Shown here in pieces: positions 1-13,351 of a stretch of 64,000 bases of DNA. Source of the DNA: Setophaga petechia (Eukaryota; Chordata; Aves; Passeriformes; Parulidae); contig JANCRA010000007.1 of the NCBI GenBank assembly GCA_024362935.1, positions 19,741,003-19,805,002 of the forward strand, written 5' to 3'. The position numbers and the translations under genes are program-made. The notes below the pieces were generated by a model, which was not told where the DNA came from, did not search any database, and worked only from the letters and a program-made list of their open reading frames with translations. The number at the start of each line of letters is the position of its first letter. The first letter of the stretch is position 1.

Positions 1-2474
1 TCCAGTCCTGAAGCCAGTGTCAAGGTGTACTGACACAAACAGTGCACACTGCTCTGCAGACCTGTGCAGATGCCACAGCAAACTTGAGCAACTTAAAATT
101 TCTATAGATGTATCTTCCTCTTGCTGAGAGATCTCAAATAAGTTTTTCCAATGACCTTTTCCTTCTGCTTCATGGGAATGTTTTGGCTGGTCAGTTAAGA
201 GGGGGAGCCCACTCCCTCGAAACAGCCACAACCTCACCACCCTCTTACACCCACGTGAACACCTCCTTCAATAGCAGCTTTAGCCATGGTGTCCTGGAGG
301 AATCACCACCACCAGCAGAGATGAGAGACAGTGGTTCCTCAGAGTCTGATCTGTATCACTTGAGAACAGATTGTTCCAATATGTTGTACTGATTTCACGA
401 GACAGACAAGTTTGGGACATAAGGTGTAATTATGATGCAATTTCAATTAAGAGTCAAGCTGTGGTCCAATAAGGTGAAAAGGTCAGTGCTATATCTAGCA
501 ATACAGCTGGATGGTGGTTTTGCACTTGGCTACAAAACGAAGGGAAATCCTAACTGGGCCAAAAATAGCCCTGTCTTCAGCCATGATTTGCTGCCAAGCA
601 TCAGTCCCAGAGCAAATTCTGAAAGGATATTTGCTGGGATTTACAGTTTAAGCAATGCATTGTGCATTCCTGTGTTTTAGCAGGTTTAGGCTGCAACTTC
701 CTCTCTTTCCAGAAAGCTTTTTTTTTACTCTGCTCCTTCCCAAGCTTTGATTACAAAAGAACTAGATGAAGAGATCCTCCTTTATAGAGAGTGTCTCAGC
801 TGTCAAGTTTTACATTATGGAAAAAAAGAAAACTAGCACATTGTCCTGCTGTAGCTTAAACAAGGATTAAGGAGCAAACACAGAAGACAGACTTGCCAAT
901 TAATCATCAACAGTGGGAAATTATCTCAGAGCACCTCCTAGGGGATGAAGTCTGAGAAAACATCTGGCAGGGAATTGGATGAAGCACTAACTAGGACAAC
1001 AAATAAGTTAGCAGAGCATTCAAAAGGCAATATAAAGGCAGCATAACTTGTTCAAGCTCTAAAATTCCCTCAAAAATTCAATATACTCAAAGGTGTTGGA
1101 CAGTACTGAGTGCAAGCATCAAAGACATGAAAGAGCATATTAAGCAAGAGGTTGAATAGGAAACCAGCTGAACAAAGAGTCAGTAAATTCCCATGGTGGC
1201 TGGAACCAGTACTGTAGGTGGGTCAGCCTTGGCACCACAACTGTTTCTTGGGGATTATACAAGTGGCTTGGGCCATACACAAAGCACAACATCTTTACAA
1301 CAAGTCAAAGAAATATTAGACAGCAAAATTATTTTTCTTCAAATAGATCTTAGCCTGGAAGCAAATTTTTGGAAAAAAATTGTGTGGCTGCTTTTTTGCA
1401 GTCATAGATATGCAGCCAAATGACAACAGATTTAATGAAATCCTCAGTCTGGCTTTTCACACTGGGTCTGCAAATGTTCACACATGTCCATGAATGCTGC
1501 TAATCCCAAGGACTGGAGACAGAACAAGCCCTCCATCTGAGCCCCCTTTGAAAATAACCTCTGCCATCAGCAGGAATACTATATATCCTATTAAGATTTT
1601 GGCAGCTACAGCTGGGAACTTGGTTTTAAAGCTGGGCCAGCTACGATGTCAGACACGTGCTCATGTCAGCCAACCATGAAGTGTCATCCAATTTGAAGTG
1701 CAAATTGCCTTCCAGTACTTTGTACAAGGATGTCCAGGGGAGCAGAATCTCTATAGCCTGCTGCAGAAATAGAGGATACAGCTTGTGGAAGGAAAAGACA
1801 AATCAGTCACGACAGCAATGAATTTTACATCAGACTGGAATAGAAGAGCCTTTCCAAATAAAGTAGACATCATAGAAATAATTGGTCTTTATCTGAATGT
1901 CTACTAAAATAAAAAATTTATCTGGGCCAGGTAAAAAAATCTTAACACTTGGGCACAAAAAACTATGCCAACAAGATCTGAGCAGAGATAAAATCGATCT
2001 AGAAGATAACATGAAAAGCAGAATGCAAGGCTCTGAGCTTCTTACTCACAAATATCATGGAAAAGGACAAAACCCCTGAAAAATTAAAAAAAACAATTGG
2101 CATGTTTTTACTAAGTAACAATATCTGACCTGACAGCAAATTATGGGTAAAATCACACTAATCTGCTCCTTCTGGAATAGGCAATATTTTCACCCTGTTC
2201 AACAATCCTGGTGTAAAAAATTCATATCTGAATAGCTTAGATATGCCTCTTGTCCAGAGAGAACTTGCTTCCAAGAAACCTTTGGCAAAGTGGGCACTGC
2301 CTCCATATCAGAGGGATTCTCATTTATTTAGGTTTCTTACAAAAAGGTTTCTTATTTATTTATGCTTTCCAGAAAGTTGTCAGAAACTATTGTCATCTGA
2401 GCAGAAATGAGCTGATTTCATCTTGCTCACACTAGTGAGAGCTGCCATCCACTTCAGCAGGACAGATTCATACC

Positions 2475-2505
2475 AAAAAAAAAAAAAAAAAGAAAAAAGA
2501 AATCA
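2475..2505. repeat. Poly(A) tract
   Basis: A run of 17 A is followed by a short A/G-rich stretch. No retroelement body is recognisable upstream. Confidence 0.85.
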
Positions 2506-5500
2506 GTTGGAGAACTTCCTCATGGTTTTGAATGTACTAACAGTATGTTTCCCAAATATGCTCATGTGCAGTTGATAACAAATACAGCAGCAGATCCATC
2601 ATTTTGTTGCTAAATGTTTTGAAAGACATTAAATCCATGGACAATCCCATTATAGCAGAGACAGGTATCTTAAAAATTTATCATGAGTTTCCCTTTGTAG
2701 GAAACACCTTTTATTAGCAGGTGTTTTAAGTTTTATGTTTGGTGGAGCAAAGGCAAGCACTGACTACTGGAGTATCATGAGAGTATAGAAGTGCAACATT
2801 TTTAGCATCAGCACCCAGACAGAAATCTGTGGCAGCAATGCAAATGCAATACTGTACCCAGCTCTCAGTTATGGTGCCTAAGCCAGAAATATGGACAGAA
2901 TAAAGAATTTAAAAATCTGGGAGCGTGCAGGGCTGCCCACAGCTGCACAAAACATGCAGGGAAAAACTGCTTTGCTTCAAGGCTGCTGGACAAAAAGGCT
3001 TCTCACTTGAGATCTGCTTCAGTGCTCTCTAAGCCAAATGGAAGACAAGCTGGTCCACAGGGGCCCAGAGCAGAAATGATTGAGTCAGAACCTTTACACA
3101 CACTAACAACTTGAAGAAATTAAAGGAAGAGCCCAGGAAAGGCTTGGCTGGCAGTTCTCAGCCTTCTGCACCTGACAATGTGAGCGGCCAATTAATTTGG
3201 ATATCTTGCCATTTGCAGTTTGATGTGACATGGGAAACAAAACTTCTTGTCCTGACTGCTATTTGAACCCAGCATTTAAATCCCAAAGGAAAAGGCTTCA
3301 TTAAAGATGCTAGTTCCCAACACAAGACACATACCAAACAACACCCCAAGCTCTGGCTAATTAACCTTTTATCTCCTAAGCTCTCTGCCCTTTTTGCTGG
3401 AATCACCCCATGGAAACACCACTCTTGCTCCTGCACCTGGTTTTCCATCCCTCCCTGTGAACCCAGTGCCTTTGGCTCAGTCTGAATTCCCCATCTCCTC
3501 TAGGCCAGCCCCTTGCATTCAGTGCTCCTGCAGCCTGACAGCCAGATGTGGAGCTCAGCCTCAGCACCACTCTGCTTTCCTTTTCACTCAGACTAAAGAG
3601 CTGCATCAGCAGTTGACATCTGTTTGGTTATACCTTTTTTAAAAATCATTTTACTTGCACACATATGATCAACTGAAAAGTGCTCACAACTGCTGGAAAA
3701 AGCAGACAGATTCTCTAGCTTACCCTGTGGATGCAACAGAGGAGCCAGGACTCAGTTTCTCACTAGGAATACCTCCAGATCACACTGGACACAATAATCA
3801 GTCCAGGAAGCCAAGCTGCTATACACAAACTATCTGTCAACACCCAGAACTGATCCTGCCCTACTTCCTAAATAATCCAGACCCACAATGTCATTCTGCT
3901 ATATCTCAGAACTCTGCCAACATTTCTTGGACTGCCTATCTCCAACTATCAATATATTGAGACCTATATTCTCTGTACACTCATATTTTAAAGGCAGAAG
4001 CTGGGAATGAAAGTGTTACTCACTTCCAAAGCCCTCCCTGCACAGAAGGTGTCAGAACAAGCAGCAGCCCACTGCCATTCCCATCACTCACATGAAAAAT
4101 ATCATTGATCAGGAGAAGAGTTCACTGCTCCCAACAGCTTCCTGATGAGCCTGATTCGTTAAATCCTGGGCACATCAGTTACATAGGCTCAGCTTAAAAT
4201 CTGTTTACACAGAACTAGGTCTGTATGTCCTGGATTTAGGTTGTATCTTTAATTTGTACAGCCTTCCTTAAGGCTTCAGAGATCTTGAACACTGAACATA
4301 ACAAAAATAAATTAGATATAAGATAGCAGAATTGCAGTCTGAAGAACAGAAAAAAAAAAGACAGCAATAGACCCAGTATTTCCAGTCTGGTGGCAAACTT
4401 TCCAAATTCTTTTGAAATGTTTGAGTGCTGCAGGGATAGCATGATGGATTTAGATTCAAGACACTGAAGAACTATCCAACTAAACTAAGCCTTTGATTTG
4501 CACTCAAGTAAATCTTCCTCTGGATTAATCTGCCCAGCTCTGAGATAACATGTAGATTTTTTTTTTCCTTTCCACAGCCTAATATAAACAAATCCCCCAC
4601 ATGCAGTGAGAGTTGGGGCAGAAAAAAGAAAACCAGTTTGTACTTTCCAAGGAATGGAAAAACACTTTGTCATTCACTCCAGAGTTTGGCTTTCAGAAGT
4701 GCTGCCAGGGTACTGAGTGTTTGATATTATCAGTCTGCTACCAAGAACTTCATTTAAGCACAGGGAGCTGCCTGCATGGCTGGGTGATTCCCAAAACAGC
4801 AGGGATCTGGGCAACATCACCTCACCCACTCCTGCTCTCCCTCAGTTAAACATGACAGGGCCATGGAGCTCCAGCCTGAAGAAGCTGGTGGGCATTCACA
4901 CAGCTGCATAAACTGGCATTACTGCTCCCCAGGGAATACAAGGCTATGAAGGCAGGCTGGCAATTTTTCAGCAGTAAATGAAATCAGCCTTTAGAACTGG
5001 TCATCAGTTAGTTTTTCACCCTCTTGTCCCATCAGCAGCAGTCTGATGTTCCACTGCTTGTTGCAGGAACAAGACAGTGTTCTAGGATGGACCAAGGTGC
5101 CACGAGTTCTTGTCTAACCTGCACAGATCTTACAGAAACAGACATGTCTTGATTTCTGGTCCCAAATTCTATGGTCAATAAACCAAACCTCTGCAGTAAC
5201 ACACCGTGCCAGTCCTGGCTGGGCTCTGTCCTTCTTCGCCCTTGCAGCCCAGCCTCTGCCAGGCTGCAGGGCTGAGTGCCCCCAGCCCCTGTGCCCTGCA
5301 GGCTCTGCCCAGGGTGGAAAGAGGCTCCCTGGGGCTGGGCTCAAACGCAGCCCCTGCACAGAGCCCGCTGCCTGCTGGCTGCGTGGGAGCACAGGGCTGC
5401 TGAGCTCTGCTGGGGGAAAAGATCTCAGCTCCTCGATTGTATGCTACAAAATCCCCGCTGTGTCTGTTAGTTTGTTTTCCTCACCAGCAATTTTTTAGGA

Positions 5501-8500
5501 ACAGCTGAGCACGCAGATTGCCCTTTCCCTGGGACTGAAAGCCAAGCAAACCCAGCTAGCACACACAGCTGCTCCTTCATAGGAGTGCTTTGCATCTGGT
5601 TAGATCAGTCCTCGAAAGCACGGTGAGAAAACACACTTGGATAGCAGTCAATTAACACAACAAAAGACACTTGAAGTAGTCCTTTGCCTGCTAAATGCTA
5701 TCCCTGCAGCCAGTCTTCTGGGTTTCTACCCCATGCAAGGGAAACTTATCTATTCTCTCCTTGGCACACCTCAGGCAGCACGCTACTTCCCAAAGGCACA
5801 GCCCTCCAGCTGGGAAAGCCAAACTGAGCCCAAACTGAGTCAGCAATGTGGGTTCTTCAAGCAGTTTCTGCTCCGTGGCAGGTTCCATTGCTGACAAGCT
5901 TTTGCCAATGTGTGTGTACTGCACTCTAGCAACAGTTGTGGGGATCAGAGCTGCTGAAGATTCTTTGGCCCTTACTCTGATGCACTCCAGCATCTTTTCT
6001 CACATGGCTACACTGAAGCACCTCTCAGCAGTTTGAAACAACAGACCTTATACACCCTTGTGGAAACTGGGTCCTGGACCTGCACTGACCATCCCAGGGC
6101 CACCCCACCTTCTCACAAAGGCAGGATTGGAAAGCAAACCCAGACCTGTCAGCTCTCAAGATTTCAGTAACAAATCACAAGCAAAAATCACTAGGACTGG
6201 CAAGAGATCCAAGTCTTGCAGCTCTCAAATCCACTCAAATTGAGGCAGACCTCTGCTGAAGATAGGCTGCAGTGCTGCCAGGAGGAAGCATGGACACAGG
6301 CTGCTGTTCAGGGCAGTTTCCCACACCTGAAGGGCTCCCTTTTTACACTCCTCTCCAGCAATAGCTGTGGAAACAGCCAGGAGATTACGGACATCACATT
6401 ATGTGGAAAGCTAAAGGAATCAAGAGAAGTAACTCATGCCAATTATTTCACAATGCCTCTGGCCTTCACCTGCTGCACTGTGCACAGACTGATGGGGAGA
6501 GAGGGGGAAAAGCAGATACAACCTCCAACTCAAAACCTCCCATTAGAACCAACTGACTGCTTAATAGGGAGATCGTGAATTCAGGGAGTTCAGGCAAGTA
6601 TGGCATTAGATTATGCCTATATTTACATCTGTCCCAGAGGGCCACATTTCCTGTGCTGCAAACCCCACAAGAAGGGGTAATTAGATTTTTCCTTCATTGA
6701 TGTTTGGCTCTGTTACAGAGGCTTTGGCTTTTTGTTCCTGCAGGAGCTTCCCTGGGGAAACTATTTTCTTGAGTTCTCTTTCTCCTTCTGGCTGACATTT
6801 GCCTGAGCAAGGGTTACAGTGGGCCCCCATCCTGATCCTCAGCTGGTGTCCAAGGCTGAGGCTGGCCAGGATCCCTGCAGAGACCAGCCTCACTCTGCAT
6901 TAGGCAGCACCTTGCAAGGAAGGGCAACTGCACAGCAACAGATCTACAGCTGCCCACTCCTGGCCCTATGGAGAAGAATACCTGCACAGGAGATGTCCCC
7001 AGTGCATTCTTGTGAGGCAGTGAGCATGTGCATCCCAGAGGTGCCAGCCTGGACACAGACTCCCTGCCAGGCTGAGACTCCTCATTAACACACCACAGCC
7101 CAAAGCTGTGGCACAACACTAGCCTGCAGATACAGCATTTAGACTACTTCCCTCCTAGATAGTGTGGTTGACACCCCCATGCTAAAATCTGAAGTTTATC
7201 CAAAAGGCTAATGGGCAAGGAGTTGGAGTTGTCTCTCATCCTGCTCTCTTCACATACATCATTTCAGCCTGAAAATTGTGCGAGCAGCAAAAGAAGTTCC
7301 TGAGAAAAATCTTAAGACTGCATGTGACCTTATCCCTGCAGTACATTGTCAACACATGAATTCACTTCTGTATAAAATTCTGCTAGATTCTGACCTCCAA
7401 CATCAGGAAGATTTTCTTCAACAGCCACACAGCCTGGCAGCCTGCTCCTTTGTTCATTCAATGTTTGCAGAAACTTTTCAAAGGAGTCAATAGCAGGAGC
7501 ATACCTCAGTTTCTTCAAATTGTTAATTCTGTCTGTACACACTTCTTCCAGCTACTTGCCATCCATGGAGAAATCATCTGGGAACATAGCCATGACCACA
7601 CTTTATTGGTCATAAAGAAAAATACTTAAGCCTGTGAAGGTCACTGTTCATCCTGAAAGGTTGTGTTATTGCAGGAGTTAGTCACAGCTACATTGCTGGC
7701 TGAGTCTCTTGACTGTCACACAACTGGCTCCAGAGAGGCCAGGCAAGGTTTGTTTTGCTGCCCTCTTAAGTGCAACAAGCATTCAACAGCAAGAAGATGA
7801 GAGCATGCAAAGGGTTCACAACATGGGCTTCAGTCACATGGCAGCAGCATCCTTTCATTCCTGACCCTTGGGACATGTTTTAACAAAATGTAATGCATTT
7901 CATGGATAAAGGTTCTGCTGAAGCTAGGCTTGAGGTATGACATGCAGGACTCAGTAGGGCTGCGGAACCCAAATTCCAGGTAGAGCTGGGATGGTGGCAG
8001 AGTCCTCAGCAAAGGCACAGAGTCTCTGTACATGCCAAGTCAAAGCACAAGGGAACCAAGGGGTCCCAGCAAATACTGGGGAGTGTGAAGGAAGAAAGTT
8101 TGAACATGTACGTCAGACAAGTTTCCCTGAAGGAACCCTAAGTGGCATGAAAACTTTGTGACCTGTGTGGGCCTAAGTAGCAGCAACCAGTGTCATCCCA
8201 CTGCACACGGCACAACTGTCACCCCAAATACCCCACCCAGAGGTTAGGAGCACACAGCAGCTCAGACCCAGAGCAGATCAAATAACAGGTGTATAGAAAG
8301 AACCACAATCCCCCAGGTCTTTCCTAGGGGCTTAGGAAAGAGTAAGGAATGAGCCCATGAGACAAGCTCAGGCACCACAGGGAGAAGAAACGCCCTGGCT
8401 GCTTGCTGGGCTGACAATGCCAGCATGACTCAGTCCCCAGCTGCAAGCAGAGCCCAAGCCAGAGCAGCCAGACGGAGAGGACTTGGTGGGCTGGAGCTGA

Positions 8501-10252
8501 GGAGAAGGACAGCCTGTAGCAGACATTGCAATTCTCTGTACAAAAAGCCTGAATTTCACGCTGCTCCTGGATCCAAGGGACAAAGCTCACAGCTGCTCAT
8601 CTGGCAGCAGTGAGCTTCAGCAAGGAGCAGTGGAGGGAGATTGCTTTTGGGTAGGTCCCATACAAAATAAGCCTCATAACCACTACAGAGAAAGCAACTG
8701 AGCAGAACAGTGCTTCTGCAAAACTACTTCAATCTTGTTGAATTTACTTCCCTGTATAACACAGCTGACAAATAAACAGAAAACAAGATCTTTTAACAAA
8801 TAGAATATTTACACCTCCTAAAGATATTGGAAAACTTGAAACACAGGTTTGCTTCCAAATAGTAACAGAGGCAAAAACTAACCCCATTTCCCAAGCCATC
8901 CATCTGTGCTCACGCTCCACCCCAGCAGCTGTAGAGCTTCAGTTCTGCCTAATACCTCTCTAGATTTATTAGATGCCCAGCTAAAAAGCACTGATTGTTC
9001 CCTGTAGCAGTATTTTGCCACGGGTGAGGAATGTGGGAGGGATCCATAATATTTTTATGACTATTATATGACCTTCTGTTAACTTAATGGGATAAGTCAC
9101 AGGGCCCTCCCTGAGAAGAGGGCAAGAATCCCTTGAGATGTATGCTCATGGAGAGGCACAGAGGTCAAACCAGCAGTGGAGCCTGAACATTGCAAGGAGT
9201 TTTAATTATGAATTATGAATCTAGGTACTGTAGGTTGCTATTTCGGGAGCTGCTAAATTAACATGCAAGTAAGAAACAGGAGGATCTTCTCAAAAGATAG
9301 TGCACTTCTACCACCCACCCATTAAGGGATGTGAAAGGGATCTAACAACAGAGATTTGTGGTGCCTGATTTATCAAGGCCATAGAGCACCAAGGCGAAAT
9401 CTTGCCTTCACTTCTGTCTCTCCTCATGCCAAGGGGAAAGCTAATCCCCCAGAAAATCTCTAACCAGTACAGATAATATTTCTTAAAATAGGATGTCATC
9501 TCCCCTCAGTTCACATTTCACACCCTGAGGAGTAAAATTAAGTAGCTTCTGACTGAAGCTAAATGATGTAACATTGTCTCATAAGAAAATGTTGCTAGAT
9601 TCAAGCTGAGAGTTTTGAGAGCAGACATAAATCTAAAGCAAAAATAACTTCTGCTAGAAGTGCAAATATGAGAGTAAGAGACTTTGGAGTCACTAAAAGA
9701 GAATTTTGCCTCTGGTCTAGACTACTGTTTTCTACCTTTCTTAAAAAGGCTAAAATTGCCTTTGAATTTCATGCCAGAGTTGAAACAAGTTTTATCATAG
9801 GCTACAGGAGATTCACAATCCTATGTTCTCCAATCATAGGATATTTCTTATCCATCAACTAAAAATGCTGCCACAGCTATTCCATAAGGATGTTAAGCCA
9901 CTAAACTAGGCACAGTAAGTGAAATTTGTATCTGCTTGCACTCCCAAGAGGCAGCCTTAGCATCAAAATAGGCACATAAGCCCCAGCTCCTCTCAGGGCT
10001 CAGGATACCCAGTGTGGATGGGAAAACCCCACTCCCAGGAGAGTGACTGGGGTTTTTGGGGGGCTCACCGTGGCTGTGGCTGCAGGGAGGAGAGGGTTTC
10101 AGCACCTTTTTTTTAACAGAGCACTGCATTATTAGGAGCCTGGACACACTGAAATTACCTTCCTGGGAACTGCTGCTTGCATTGACTCAAGAGAAGGTGG
10201 CAGCTGGGTGCAGAGCCTGCTAGAACCTAAAAAGCATGCTCATTTCCCCCAG

Positions 10253-10326
10253 GTTTGTTTTTGTTTGTTTGTTTGTTTTTTGGTTTGGGGGGGTTTTTTT
10301 GGGTTTTTTTTGTTGTTTTTTTTTTT
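10253..10326. repeat. (TTTG)n and T/G-rich low-complexity tract
   Basis: About 75 bp of TTTG repeats pass into alternating T and G runs, including G7. The ORFs reported on both strands here (Phe/Gly-rich or Lys/Pro/Asn-rich) are products of the repeat. Confidence 0.9.
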
Positions 10327-11092
10327 GCCAGCAAAGCATGAAACAGGCTGGGGAGTCAACAAGTTTCTTTTTAGGGCCAGTGGGTGAGGAAAGTAGTGCT
10401 TCATTCTCTTCACAATTAAAGCACATCTCATCAGAGTACATGAGGGCAATTTACCTCCTCTAGGGGAGGGGACTGCTGGCTCTCAGCTCGTGGAAACAAT
10501 CAGCTGGCCCGAGGGTGATCCTCAAACCCTCTTTGCTTGTGTGGGGGGCAATCCCAGCCATGGCAGGGAAACACCCAGAGCCCTTCCTGCTCCCAGTAAC
10601 CGCAGCTCACATCCAGCCTCAATCAGCAGCCATACAAATCTACCAAGGACAGGAGTAATGAGTAATAATTTAGTACCAGTTACATCACCAGCTCGGGTGA
10701 GCAGCACCATCTCTACCCAGGACCCAACACCACAGCAAAGCCCTTGTTGGCTCAGGATGACCAGGGAAACAGACCCTGGAGCTTGAAGGAGAGTTATGTA
10801 CTTCAGACTCATGAAAGTTCAATTTACGCTGCTTATAGTCACTAAAAGAAGAAATGAGTAGCAACATTTCTACTAAAAGCATTTAAGGAAAAACCTTTCA
10901 GCTGAAACCAGAGCTGTCTGTTATCACAGACCACCTCCAGCAGGCCTTTCAGGTGAGAGGTCACTAGAGCTGTGGCAGGCTGTGTGCCACTGGAGAGGCT
11001 GGCAGAAACAGATCCACCCCATTCCCTCCATGTGTGTAGGGTGTGGGAGGAAGATGGATGCATAATCGACACCCAATTCATCAAATGGCTTC

Positions 11093-11111
11093 TTTTTTTT
11101 TTTTTTTTTTT
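11093..11111. repeat. Poly(T) tract
   Basis: A run of 19 T. It could be the tail of a minus-strand retroelement, but the following sequence shows no clear element. Confidence 0.85.
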
Positions 11112-13335
11112 GAGGGGGTCTCTTTACTGGGGGAGAGAATAATAATAATCTCCAGGGTGCTCACTTGAGACACCTGAGTTAAAACATTGCAATGAGAAAC
11201 CTCAGGCCTAACTCTGGTCAGACTTATGTGGTGACTAAAAATTTCCAAATTGAGACAAATATAGACAGATATATAGATGTTTTGTAGTCTATAAAACTGG
11301 GTTGGTTTTGCAATTTCAAGCTGTATTCAAGTAAGAATGTTTGAAGAAGGGCCTGAATCTGATCCAGGTTCATATCCAAAGGTGCCCTTAACTTCTGGTC
11401 CTTTTGCTCACAGCAGGAGCCTCCGGTGTTCATCAACACACAGCCAAGTGAGCCCTGGAGTTACCTCCAGCCTCCTCAGTTTTCACTCCTATCCCCCCCT
11501 TAACTTCCATACATTTTATTCCAGCCTCAATTTTAGCTTTCTCATTCCATGGTGGCCTCTCAAATGTACTAAATATAAATGTGTGGACCCAGCTATGTAA
11601 ATAAAGTGGCCCATGTGGTGAGCACACATGAGGGCGGGGGGCCTTTCCCATCCATGGGAAGGCTGATTGCCGAGCAAATCCCAAGCTCTGCACTCCTGCA
11701 CAGGGAAAGGGAGCCTAAGATTTAGGGGCAGTCACAACTTATCTTGAAACAGCTGATATTTTTTTCTGCCTAGGGTAGAAAATGACAGGCACTGGCACAC
11801 CAAGATCTGTCTCCATTACCAGGAGACAGAGACATGGAGGAGAGGGGGTCAGAGGACAGGGAGATATGTAGGGAGGAATTTTATGGATAAGCAGCCTGCA
11901 ACCAGAAGGGATTACCAGTCTTACCCTTGTGTTGCTGATATATGTGCACATCAGTGTTCATTGGGGTGCACATCTTATGGGGACAGTTGTGTATGATTTG
12001 TTTGAACTCCTTTGTTCCTTCCTGAACAGTTGACAAACAGCTCAGACATGAATTGTAAGTGATGAGGCAGTTCAGATAGCCAGACAGCTGTGCAATATCC
12101 ATTTCCTGTGCGATATCCCATGGTGGTAGGGGGTCTGCCCCACTGTCAGGCAAGTGAAGGTGTCAGGGTCTGCATGGAAGGCAGGGACTGGGTGTGAGGG
12201 CTGTGAACTCTCCCTGGTGCACGCCCTCAGAGAGATAGCAGGTGACTTTGCTGTCTGGCCCACAGTGAGTCCCTTCTGACTCCAGAGGATTTCGTCAAGC
12301 TGCCCACTCTGACAGTCCTCTGTGCCATCCCATGAGGGCAAAGGAGCAGGAGGGAGGTGATCCAGGGCACACAGCTTCCTCAGATTACGAGTTCTTGGTG
12401 TGGGACAGCAGTGAGACCACATCCAGGCTCTGGATCACTGCCACAGTAACACAGCACTGAGCCTGCTCCTAACCTTCAACAGGCACAAATGAACCATGCC
12501 AGGTACAGGGACTGGATCTCAGTACAAAGGGAGATCACAGCCAGAGGGACACAATATTGCAGGGGATGTCAGAGCCAGGCAAATATAATACATGGCAGAA
12601 ACTTATTCCCATTACCACAGACACACCTGATGTGATGGACAAATTCAAATTTACATCCCAGCTTTCCAGCTAAGGCCAAGACTCTCTTCTCCCTTCAAAT
12701 CACACTAGCCATGGCAGGATTGTAAGGTTTTCAGAGGTAAGCACCCAGTGCTAGGCTGGGAGACCAAGTTGGCATCTGGGGTCCCTCCAGGGACTTGTCT
12801 GACCTCACCCAACCTCCATCTCCAGGAGGTCTGTTTCCTTTGCTGCTGCTTCTCCTTGCTCTCAGCCTTTTCCTATTCCCAACCCCAATGAGGGGTGACC
12901 AAACTTCTGGTTTTAAAGTCGAAACTCTTTCAGACAACATAGTAAAAGAGGCGATGGATCCTGCTATGCTTGTTTGCTCTGCAGCCTTTTGGAGGCAATG
13001 CCAAGTAAAATGAAGCCCCAGAATAAATCCTACTAACAGGAACACTTTTACAAATAACCTCAGCTACACAGCTTCCAAGACCTTGAGCATTTCTACATCT
13101 CTGCAGCCAGAAACATATGTTTTGTATTGCTTCACATAAATCTCCCTGGTTATTTATCTACATAAACCCTTCTATAAATTGCTCACTGGGACTCAAAATG
13201 CAGCAAGCAGGCTCTTTGATGTGTCTCAACCCCCAGGTGCATCAATCACTGCTGTGCACACCTTGTTTGCTCCCATGCAGGGAGAAGTCACCAGTCCCCT
13301 TTGCCAGAGAAGAGGGCAAAGAGTCAAATGGTTTT

Positions 13336-13351
13336 GATGGATGGATGGATG
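13336..13351. repeat. (GATG)4 microsatellite
   Basis: Four perfect GATG units in gene-free DNA. Confidence 0.8.

Noticed and set aside
12795..13013. 72-codon frame with a leucine-rich, signal-like segment
   Set aside because: The leucine run comes from a CTG/CTT-rich stretch; there is no Kozak-quality start, no continuing exon and no family match.
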